Origin: SCRA01 sp035533275 | Lineage (GTDB): Bacteria > Vulcanimicrobiota > Vulcanimicrobiia > Vulcanimicrobiales > SCRA01 | Direction: 5' to 3' | Assembly (NCBI GenBank): GCA_035533275.1 | Contig: DATLUD010000043.1 | Coordinates: 1 to 21,741, forward strand | DNA: 21,741 bases | Part shown: positions 6,354 through 13,188 of the stretch, one piece after another | Position numbering within the stretch: the stretch's first letter is position 1 | How the letters are laid out: each line of letters begins with the position of its first letter | The notes under the pieces: model-generated | Seen by the model: the letters and a program-made list of their open reading frames with translations, nothing else | Database searches by the model: none | Told to the model about the DNA's origin: nothing | Position numbers and translations under genes: made by a program

Positions 6354-6488
6354 GTGATCGCCGACCTGCCTGGCTTGATAGCGGGGCAGTTGATCCACAT
6401 CGAGGCCACTGCCGAAACGCCATTTCGGGAGACGTGGTCACGGTATGCACGTGCGTACCCGACCGCGTTTCTTGCGTTTCGGAGGTGA
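6354..6488 (+). CDS. Possible 44-residue leader ORF before the SucC-like gene
   Basis: A GTG-initiated frame encodes a compact 44-residue peptide including LPGLIAGQLIHIEATAE and ending AFLAFRR. Its last codons and TGA stop (6483-6488) lie inside GGAGGTGA, the strong Shine-Dalgarno sequence of the SucC-like gene. It starts about 11 nt after the predicted transcription start. No Shine-Dalgarno sequence precedes it and I know no homologue, so it may be a non-coding leader; if translated it would be coupled to the ligase genes. Confidence 0.25.
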   Translation: MIADLPGLIAGQLIHIEATAETPFRETWSRYARAYPTAFLAFRR

Positions 6489-6498
6489 GTCGACGCCG

Positions 6499-7647
6499 AT
6501 GATGCTCCTCGAATACGAGGCAAAGCGCCTCCTCCGGGGCGTGGGGATTCAAACGCCTCAGGGTCACGTGGTCTTCAGTGAACGTGACCTGGCAGCGCTC
6601 GCCCTCACGTATCCGCTCGCCGCCAAGGTGCAGGTGGCATCGGGCGGGCGCGGCAAGCGCGGCGGAGTCGTGAAGGTCGACGATGCGCACGGCGCGCAGC
6701 GGGCCGTTGCAATGCTCCTCGAAACGCAGCTCGATGGCGAAGCCTCACGAGCCGTGTTGCTGGAGCCGTGGCTCCCGCTGGAGCGCGAGCTCTATCTCTC
6801 CGTCACCGTCGACGGCACGGCGGGCGGCTATGTGGTGCTGTACTCGCCCCACGGCGGGATTGACGTGGAGTCCGGGGCGCCACCGGTCCGTTATGCGCCC
6901 GGCCGGCTCCAACGCTTTCGCGCGCACGAACTGCGCGAGGTTCTCTCGCCGGTCGAGCACGACTCCGTCGTGCGCGAGCGCGTGCTGCTGCTCGCACGCC
7001 GGCTCTTGATGCTGGCCGCGACCCGCGATTGTCTGACTGTCGAGATCAATCCGCTCGGCGTCCTGAGTGAGGGACGGCTGATCGCCGTCGACGCGAAGGT
7101 CGTGCGCGACGACGCAGCGGGCTTTCGTGCACCGGAGATCGATGCGGCGATACGGTCGTCGTGGGATCTCGAGCCGGATCCTGTGCGTCTGGCCCTGCAA
7201 GGGCGACTCTCCTACGTGCGCTTGGAGGGTGATGTCGGCCTTATCTCCGGCGGCGCGGGGATGACGATGGCGGTGATGGATTTGATTGACGCAGCGGGAG
7301 GGCGGCCGGCGTGTTTTCTGGATTGCAGCGCCAATCCGACGCCGAGCGGCTATCGGCTCGCATTCGAGATGCTCGACGCCGATCCGTCGATCGGCGTGAT
7401 CTTGGTGAGCATCTTCGGCGGGGGGACGCACATGGAGCGCGTGGCGCGCGTGATGGTGGAGATCATGGACGAGCGCTGTTCGACGAAGCCCGTCGTCTTT
7501 CGTCTCGACGGAACCAATGCCGATCAGATTCCCGCGATCTTCGGGCGGCGGGGCCTGGTCAATTGCGCGAGCATCGAAGACGCAGTGCGCGATGCCGTCG
7601 ACCTGGCGCGGTCCCGGGGCGCCTCAATCGTCGGGGGGGAGCGATGA
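6499..7647 (+). CDS. SucC-like beta subunit of an ATP/GTP-dependent acyl-CoA ligase
   Basis: This 382-residue protein has the size and domain order of succinyl-CoA synthetase beta: an ATP-grasp fold (residues ~1-230, with AAKVQVASGGRGKRGGV for nucleotide binding and LTVEINPLGVL for Mg2+ binding around Glu182) and a C-terminal flavodoxin-like ligase domain (~235-380, with ISGGAGMTMAVMDLIDAAGG and SIFGGGTHMERVA). It departs from housekeeping SucC at the substrate/phosphate loop: FLDCSANPTPSG (273-284) replaces the usual FLDVGG segment. A carboxylate other than succinate is therefore likely. ATG 6499 follows GGAGGTGA (6481-6488). The alternative ATG at 6445 would put that ribosome-binding site inside the gene. 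It overlaps the SucD-like gene by 4 bp (ATGA). Confidence 0.85.
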   Translation: MMLLEYEAKRLLRGVGIQTPQGHVVFSERDLAALALTYPLAAKVQVASGGRGKRGGVVKVDDAHGAQRAVAMLLETQLDGEASRAVLLEPWLPLERELYLSVTVDGTAGGYVVLYSPHGGIDVESGAPPVRYAPGRLQRFRAHELREVLSPVEHDSVVRERVLLLARRLLMLAATRDCLTVEINPLGVLSEGRLIAVDAKVVRDDAAGFRAPEIDAAIRSSWDLEPDPVRLALQGRLSYVRLEGDVGLISGGAGMTMAVMDLIDAAGGRPACFLDCSANPTPSGYRLAFEMLDADPSIGVILVSIFGGGTHMERVARVMVEIMDERCSTKPVVFRLDGTNADQIPAIFGRRGLVNCASIEDAVRDAVDLARSRGASIVGGER

Positions 7648-8522
7648 GCGTGCTGCTCGACGCCGAGAAGAGCGTGGTGATCCAAGGGATCACGGGAAAG
7701 ATGGGGCGCTTCTCGGCACGCGACTTGATGGAATATGGGACCAAGGTTGTGGCCGGCACGGCGCCGGGCCGTGGCGGCTCCAGCGTCGAGGGGGTTCCCG
7801 TCTTCGAGAGCGTGGCGGCGGCCGTGAGGGGCACAGGGGCCGATACCGCGCTGACCTACGTTCCGGCGGCGGCGGCGCTCGACGCCGTGCTCGAGGCGCT
7901 GGACGCGGGTTGCCGGCTCGTCGTCTACCCGGGAGACGGCCTCCCGGTGGCCGATGCGATCGAGATGCGCGCGGCAGCCAAGGAGCGCGGCGCCGTGCTC
8001 CTCGGTCCGAACACGCCGGGGCTGATCTCGCCGGGGCGCGCCAAGCTCGGCTTCATGCCGTCCACGTGCTTTGCTCCCGGGCCATTGGGCGTCATCTCTC
8101 GCAGCGGCTCGCTCTCGTACGAGGTGAGCAAGCGCCTCACGGTCGCCGGCCTGGGGCAGACGACCGTGATCGGCATTGGCGGGGATCCCGTCAAGGGGCT
8201 CACCGCGGGAGAGGCGCTCGCGTTGCTCCACGCCGATCCGGAGACGACGGGGATCGTCTACTTGGGCGAGATCGGCGGCGGCGACGAGTACGACATCGCC
8301 GCGTACACGTCGCATCCTGACGCGAAGCCGACGGCCGCGTTGGTCGTCGGGCGCTCCGCGCCGCCGGGACGCAAGATGGGCCACGCCGGTGCCCTCGTCT
8401 CCTCGCGCCGCGATACGCACGAGGCCAAGATGCAGGCGCTGCTCGAGGCCGGCGTCTATGCGACGGCGAGCATGGCCGCATTGGTTCCGCTGGTACGAGA
8501 GATGATGCACTACGAAAGCTGA
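7644..8522 (+). CDS. SucD-like alpha subunit of an acyl-CoA ligase
   Basis: This 292-residue protein aligns along its length with succinyl-CoA synthetase alpha. It has a CoA-binding Rossmann domain (VVIQGITGKMG, YGTKVVAGTAPGRGG), the GPNTPGLISPG stretch (~121-131), VISRSGSLSYE, GIGGDP, GEIGG with Glu209, and the phosphohistidine loop APPGRKMGHAGAL with His247. The active-site His and Glu are present, so ADP/GDP-forming CoA ligation through a phosphohistidine intermediate is expected. The loop after beta-strand RLVVY reads PGDGLP, where housekeeping enzymes have a TEG(I/V)P type sequence. With the beta subunit it should form the alpha-beta ligase that makes or uses an organic-acid CoA ester in this pathway. 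The start overlaps the SucC-like stop by 4 bp. Confidence 0.88.
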   Translation: MSVLLDAEKSVVIQGITGKMGRFSARDLMEYGTKVVAGTAPGRGGSSVEGVPVFESVAAAVRGTGADTALTYVPAAAALDAVLEALDAGCRLVVYPGDGLPVADAIEMRAAAKERGAVLLGPNTPGLISPGRAKLGFMPSTCFAPGPLGVISRSGSLSYEVSKRLTVAGLGQTTVIGIGGDPVKGLTAGEALALLHADPETTGIVYLGEIGGGDEYDIAAYTSHPDAKPTAALVVGRSAPPGRKMGHAGALVSSRRDTHEAKMQALLEAGVYATASMAALVPLVREMMHYES

Positions 8523-8590
8523 GCGCATTGGGCTCCGCTCCAAACCAGCCATGGGCGAGCACACTGCGACAAAGAAGGGATATGACCCCA

Positions 8591-9787
8591 ATGACCGAGA
8601 CCACGATTTCCGACGCGCCGGCCGAAGGCAAGATCACGGATGAAGCCGTAGCCGCCGCTCGCGCCATGATCGGCGTCGTTCTGCGGCCCGAAGGGCCATA
8701 TCTGCAGGACGTCACGCCGGACACGATGCGGAACTTCTGCAACGGCATCGGCGATCTCAACCCGTTGTATCGCGATACCGAATACGGCAGGCAATCGCGC
8801 TACGGGAGCATGGTCGCGCATCCGATGCTGCCGATGATGTACGGCTGGATCGGGCGGACGCGCTGGGGTCTCCCCGGCGTCCACGGGTTCTACGCGGGCA
8901 ACGATTGGGAGCTCTTCCGCCACTACCGTCCCGGCGACCGCATCAGTTGCGTGGAGCGCATCGTTGGAGTGGAGGAGAAGGAGAGCAAGTTCTCGGGACG
9001 GTTGGTCCTCCAATACGTCGAGGCGCACTTCATGAACCAGCGGGACGAGCTCGTGGCGCGCGTGCTGGGATGGTGCACGCGGCACGAGCGCCAAGCGGCG
9101 CGTGAGAAAGGTAAGTACAAAGACATCACGACGCACGAGTACACGACCCAGGAGCTCGAGGCGATCGACGAGGCCGTGTTAGAGGAGGATCGGAGAATCC
9201 GCGGCCGGATCATCCGGACCTGGGAAGAGACGAGCGTAGGCGATGAGCTCGAGCCGATAGCGCGTGGCCCGCTCTCGTTGATGGACACGATGGGCTTCTG
9301 CGTGGGCTGCGGACGCGGCCACACGCACGGCATCGTGCTGAAGAACGCGGTGCGCCACCCGGGCCACTTCTTCCGGAATCCGGAGGCCGGAGGCGGCATC
9401 GAATACACCGGAATCGGACACCATCGTGACTCCGCGGCCAAGCAAGTGGGCGTCCCAGGCACGTACGATTACGGGCCACAGCGCTCGGCGTGGCTTGCTT
9501 CGCTCGTAACGAACTGGATGGGCGAGGCCGGGTTCTTGAAGCGAGTGCGCACGGAGCTCCGGCGCTTCAACACGATGGGTGATACGACGTGGTGCCGCGG
9601 AACGGTCAGCCGAAAGTACAAGAAGGACGGCCATGCCCTGGTTGACCTCGATATCCGCGCGGAGAACCAGCGAGGTGAGACGACGGCCGTGGGAATAGCG
9701 ACGGTCATCCTGCCAAGCAGCGATATCACGACCGTCGTCGCGAACGACGGGGCGGGACTCTCGCTCGACCTGCCCCAGGTACGGTGA
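8591..9787 (+). CDS. MaoC/FAS1-like double-hotdog dehydratase (hydratase)
   Basis: This 398-residue protein has two hotdog halves. The N-terminal half is MaoC/FAS1-type (~30-165, with YLQDVTPDTMRNFCNGIGDLN and SMVAHPMLPMM). The C-terminal half (~210-375) begins with the typical TWEETSVGDELEPIARGPL strand and contains GRGHTHG and FNTMGDTTWCRGTVSRKY. Proteins of this type are annotated as enoyl-CoA hydratases/dehydratases acting on substituted or dicarboxylic CoA esters; the substrate is not assignable. ATG 8591 has GAAGGGA ending 10 nt upstream; ATG 8582 would leave only 1 nt and is disfavoured. It follows the SucD-like gene by 68 bp and its stop overlaps the next start (TGATG). Three Cys fall in the catalytic region (237, 240 and 335), which is uncommon for a hydratase. 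Confidence 0.8.
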   Translation: MTETTISDAPAEGKITDEAVAAARAMIGVVLRPEGPYLQDVTPDTMRNFCNGIGDLNPLYRDTEYGRQSRYGSMVAHPMLPMMYGWIGRTRWGLPGVHGFYAGNDWELFRHYRPGDRISCVERIVGVEEKESKFSGRLVLQYVEAHFMNQRDELVARVLGWCTRHERQAAREKGKYKDITTHEYTTQELEAIDEAVLEEDRRIRGRIIRTWEETSVGDELEPIARGPLSLMDTMGFCVGCGRGHTHGIVLKNAVRHPGHFFRNPEAGGGIEYTGIGHHRDSAAKQVGVPGTYDYGPQRSAWLASLVTNWMGEAGFLKRVRTELRRFNTMGDTTWCRGTVSRKYKKDGHALVDLDIRAENQRGETTAVGIATVILPSSDITTVVANDGAGLSLDLPQVR

Positions 9788-10941
9788 TGCCCGGCGCGCT
9801 CTCGGGGATTCGGGTAATCGAACGCGCCGCTGGGCCGGCGGCGGCGTTTGCCGGGCGCCTGCTGGCGGTCTGCGGCGCCCGCGTGGTAATGGTCGAGCCG
9901 CCCGGGGGGTCGCCGCTTCGGAGCGAGCCGCCGCTGGTCGCAGTAGAGCCGCGGATCAGCGCTCTGTTCGCGTACCTCGCCGCCGGTAAGGAGAGTGCGG
10001 TGTGCGACCTGACGGTCGCGGACGGCAGGGCGGGGCTCGACGAGATGCTCGCGAACGCGGACATCCTCATCGACGATACGCCCGTGGCAGACCGCGAAGC
10101 GCTCGGCTTGGATCCGGAGCGCGTATGCACGGCGTTTCCGACCCTGATCTTCGTTTCCGTGTTGCCGTTTGGCGCGGCGGGCCCGCGCGCGAACTGGCGC
10201 GCGGGCGAGCTGGGATGTCTGCATGCCGGCGGCGAGGGATACCTCATGCCGAACGGCCTCGCCAACGAAATATTCCCCGATCGGCCGCCGGTCAAGATCT
10301 ACGGAGAGTTCGCGAGCTTTCAGGGCGGAACGGCCGCCGCGACGGGAGCGATCGCCGCGCTGTATGCGCGCGCGGTCGAGGGCGGCCAATTTCTTGACAT
10401 CTCCATTCAGGACGCGAACGTGGCGGAGAGCACTGTCGCCATCCAGCGCTGGGGTGATGGGATCCTCGAGACGCGCGAAACGCGGGCGTTCCGATACGGG
10501 GGCGTCCTGGAATGCCAGGGCGGGTACGTCGAGGTCTTGACGCTCGAACAGCATCAATGGCAGGCGCTCAAGAGCCTCGTCGGCGAGTGGGAAGGGCTCG
10601 ATCTCGCGCGTCTGGACGATCCGCTCGAGCGCGCGCGCCACGGAGCGCAGATCAATCAGTGTCTGCGCGACTGGGCGAAACGGCACCCCGTGGACGAGGT
10701 GGTGCGGCGCGGGCGGGAGTGTGGCGTCCCCATCGCGCCCTACTCGTCGCCGCAGGAGATTCTCGCCGATCCGCACGAGCGCGAGCGCGGCCTCTTCACC
10801 TCCGTTCCGATCCCCGGTGACGGGCCGCGGAACATGCTGCTGGCCCCATTCCAGTTCTCGGCTACGCCCACGACGCTGCGGTCGGGTCCACCCTCGCTTG
10901 CCGTGGCTCCGGAGAGCCTGGCGGAGGCCGGCAATGGCTAG
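9787..10941 (+). CDS. Class III (CaiB/BaiF) CoA-transferase, probable non-catalytic subunit
   Basis: This 384-residue protein has the class III CoA-transferase build: N-terminal LSGIRVIERAAGPAAAFAGRLLAVCGA, a central helical linker, and a C-terminal segment with the conserved ILADPHERERGLF pattern (~320-335). At the place where active members carry the catalytic Asp (a GD-S-xG type motif), this protein reads YGEFASFQGG, so Glu174 replaces Asp. Its stop overlaps the start of a second CoA-transferase that keeps the Asp. The two are therefore best read as partner subunits, as in two-gene enzymes of the BbsEF/SmtAB type. ATG 9787 is chosen for the TGATG overlap and AGGT 6 nt upstream; GTG 9784 is an alternative. 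Role inferred: transfer of CoA between organic acids in the cytoplasm. Confidence 0.82.
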   Translation: MPGALSGIRVIERAAGPAAAFAGRLLAVCGARVVMVEPPGGSPLRSEPPLVAVEPRISALFAYLAAGKESAVCDLTVADGRAGLDEMLANADILIDDTPVADREALGLDPERVCTAFPTLIFVSVLPFGAAGPRANWRAGELGCLHAGGEGYLMPNGLANEIFPDRPPVKIYGEFASFQGGTAAATGAIAALYARAVEGGQFLDISIQDANVAESTVAIQRWGDGILETRETRAFRYGGVLECQGGYVEVLTLEQHQWQALKSLVGEWEGLDLARLDDPLERARHGAQINQCLRDWAKRHPVDEVVRRGRECGVPIAPYSSPQEILADPHERERGLFTSVPIPGDGPRNMLLAPFQFSATPTTLRSGPPSLAVAPESLAEAGNG

Positions 10942-12121
10942 CCCGCTGGAGGGAGTGCGCATTGCGGACTTCACGCTGCACGCGGCCGGGCCGTTCTGCG
11001 CGCACGTGCTTTCGCTGCTCGGGGCTGAGGTCATCAAGATCGAGAGCGCCATGCGGCCCGACATCTTCAGGCGGCCTCATCCCGTCTACGGACGGATGGA
11101 CGTCTCGCCGTTCGAGCAGGTCGCAGCCAACAAGCGCTCGATAACACTGAACCTGCGCGAGCCCCGCGGCGTCGAGCTCGCCAAGCGTCTGGTGGGAATC
11201 TCGGACATGGTCATCGAGAGCTTCCGCCCCGGCGTGATGGAGCGTCTCGGGCTCGGCTATGATCAGCTGGCTCGCGTCAAGCCGGACGTCGTGATGGTCT
11301 CCATCTCGGCGTTCGGGCAGACGGGACCCGACCGGGAGCTCCCCGGATATGCTCCCCTCTTCAGCGCCGCCGGCGGACTCGGCTACCTGACCGGATACGC
11401 CGACGGCCCGCCCGTGGAGATCCGTCACGTGATGGATCACTCGGTGGGCATGATAGGGGCGTTTGCCGCGATGTCCGCACTGTGGCATCAGCGGACGTTC
11501 GGTCGCGGGCAGCACGTGGACGTCGCGGCACGTGAGGTGGCGAGCGCCTTCATCGGCGAGGCCCTCCTGCAAGCCGAGTATGGGCAGGTACCGATGCGGA
11601 GCGGGAACGCCAGCGATGCGACGGCGCCCCACGGGGTCTATCCGTGCCGCGAACCAGACTCGTGGCTGAGCATCAGCATCTCCGATGAGCGGCAGTGGTC
11701 CGCCTTGGTGGAGACCGTCGGCGACAGCCGCCTTGGGGAGCCCCGCTTCGCCACGCTCGCGGGACGCCTGGCAGGCGCCGAGGAGCTCGATGCCGTCGTG
11801 ACGGAATGGACGCGAACCCGCGACGCCGACGACACGGCGCGCCGGTTGCAGGAGAGGGGGGTAGCCGCCGTTCCTTCGTGGAACGCCGCTGCGCTCGCAA
11901 GTGACGGGCACCTGCGCTCACGCGGAACGATCGTCGACGTCCCCGTCGACGGAAAGCGGCGCGCCGTTATCGGCACGCTCTTCCGGTTCTCGAGATCCAC
12001 AAGCGGGCTCCGGACGACGACGCCGGCGCTCGGTGAACACAACGACTACGTCTTCGGTGACCTGCTTGGGCTTGCCGAAGACGAACGACGCATGCTTCAA
12101 CATGCGCGCGTCATCTTCTGA
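10934..12121 (+). CDS. Class III (CaiB/BaiF) CoA-transferase, catalytic subunit
   Basis: This is a full-length family member of 395 residues: LEGVRIADFTLHAAGPFCAHVLSLLGAEVIKIE at the N-terminus (described by its key GAEVIKIE), NKRSITLNLREPRG, VIESFRPGVMERLGLGY, SAFGQTGP, and RHVMDHSVGMIGAFAAMSAL with Asp168 at the catalytic position. The C-terminus has PALGEHNDYVFGDLLGL, the usual ending. Mechanistically the Asp forms acyl- and CoA-thioester intermediates to move CoA between two carboxylic acids. The gene overlaps the preceding CoA-transferase by 8 bp and has GGAGG 6 nt before its ATG, pointing to coupled translation and a heteromeric enzyme. Donor and acceptor are unknown; succinyl-CoA as donor would fit the SucCD-like genes upstream. 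Confidence 0.88.
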   Translation: MASPLEGVRIADFTLHAAGPFCAHVLSLLGAEVIKIESAMRPDIFRRPHPVYGRMDVSPFEQVAANKRSITLNLREPRGVELAKRLVGISDMVIESFRPGVMERLGLGYDQLARVKPDVVMVSISAFGQTGPDRELPGYAPLFSAAGGLGYLTGYADGPPVEIRHVMDHSVGMIGAFAAMSALWHQRTFGRGQHVDVAAREVASAFIGEALLQAEYGQVPMRSGNASDATAPHGVYPCREPDSWLSISISDERQWSALVETVGDSRLGEPRFATLAGRLAGAEELDAVVTEWTRTRDADDTARRLQERGVAAVPSWNAAALASDGHLRSRGTIVDVPVDGKRRAVIGTLFRFSRSTSGLRTTTPALGEHNDYVFGDLLGLAEDERRMLQHARVIF

Positions 12122-12136
12122 GCTGAGGAGTACGAC

Positions 12137-13153
12137 ATGACACGTTCGCGCAAATGGCTGCTCACCGCTGGGGCCGGCGCTGGTGTTGCGGCCTCCATTG
12201 GTATCCTGCGCTATCCGGGGAGCGCCGCCCAGTTCACCTACAAGCTCGGCAACGACCAGCCGGCGGCCCATCCGATGACCGCCGAATCCATCAAGGCCGC
12301 GGCGAGAGTGCGAGAGGCCACGGGCGGTCAATTGGACATCCGCGTCTTTCCGAACAGCGCCCTCGGGACGGACAACGACATGCTCTCGGAGGCCCGGGCC
12401 GGAGCACTCGAATTCCTGCAGATCGGCAACAACATCTTGGCGAGTGCCATCCCGTCGGCGGCACTCGAAGGCATTCCGTTCGCCTTCAGCTCGTACAAGG
12501 AGATGCTCAGCGCGGCGAACGGGGAGCTCGGCAGCTACATCGCGGCGCAAGCGCAAAAGATCGGACTGCGGAAGTTCGACGGATCGTGGTATGGGGGGAC
12601 GTTCCAGACGGAGACGCGCGACCATCCCGTCGAGGCTCCGGCTGATTTCAAGGGCCTGAAGATCCGCGTTCCACCCGGGCCGCTCGACGTCGGCATCTTC
12701 AAGGCATTCGGCGCATCGCCGACGGTCATACCCATCACCGAGGTGTACGTCTCCCTGCAGACTCACCTGGTCGATGCGATCGAAGTTCCGCTGGCCACCG
12801 TCGAGAACTTCAAGTATTACGAGCAGACCAAGTACGTTTCCATGACGAATCACAACTACATCAACTACCTCATGGTCGCCAACACTGCGGCATGGCAGCG
12901 CCTGCCAAAGAAGCTTCAAGACATCGTCGATGCGGAGTTCAACAGGGCTGCCGTTGCCGCCACGAATGCGATGGTTGGCGTGGAGAGCAGCGTCGGGGGG
13001 AAACTGCGCGCGCAGGGGATGGTCTTCAATAGCCCGTCGCTCGAGCCGTTCAGAGCCGTCATCCGCGACTCGGGGTTGTACGCGCAGTGGCGAACGCGGT
13101 TCGACCCCGTCGGCTGGAAGATGCTGGAGAAGACGACCGGGAAGCTCGCGTGA
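12137..13153 (+). CDS. TRAP-type transporter substrate-binding protein (DctP family)
   Basis: This 338-residue protein has an N-terminal signal peptide (RSRKW then a hydrophobic stretch, likely cut near GSAA, residues ~28-31) and the DctP fold. Family landmarks are FKLGND-type opening (FTYKLGNDQ), GGQLDIRVFPNSALG, EGIPFAF, and FKGLKIRVPP with Arg177, the residue that binds the ligand's carboxylate in this family. VIPITEVYVSLQTHLVDAIE is the next conserved block. It should capture an organic acid in the periplasm. No DctQ or DctM membrane gene is present in the window, so it must use a permease encoded elsewhere or act as a sensor. GAGGAG lies 6 nt before the ATG. It sits between CoA-transferase genes, linking uptake to CoA activation of the same substrate. 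Confidence 0.85.
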   Translation: MTRSRKWLLTAGAGAGVAASIGILRYPGSAAQFTYKLGNDQPAAHPMTAESIKAAARVREATGGQLDIRVFPNSALGTDNDMLSEARAGALEFLQIGNNILASAIPSAALEGIPFAFSSYKEMLSAANGELGSYIAAQAQKIGLRKFDGSWYGGTFQTETRDHPVEAPADFKGLKIRVPPGPLDVGIFKAFGASPTVIPITEVYVSLQTHLVDAIEVPLATVENFKYYEQTKYVSMTNHNYINYLMVANTAAWQRLPKKLQDIVDAEFNRAAVAATNAMVGVESSVGGKLRAQGMVFNSPSLEPFRAVIRDSGLYAQWRTRFDPVGWKMLEKTTGKLA

Positions 13154-13188
13154 TCGCCTGACGTGCGTAGGAGTGCACGCGGCAACGG

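Noticed and set aside
10721..10933. Upstream in-frame extension of the second CoA-transferase
   Set aside because: It overlaps the conserved C-terminus of the first CoA-transferase and is Arg-rich shadow sequence; ATG 10934 has GGAGG 6 nt upstream.
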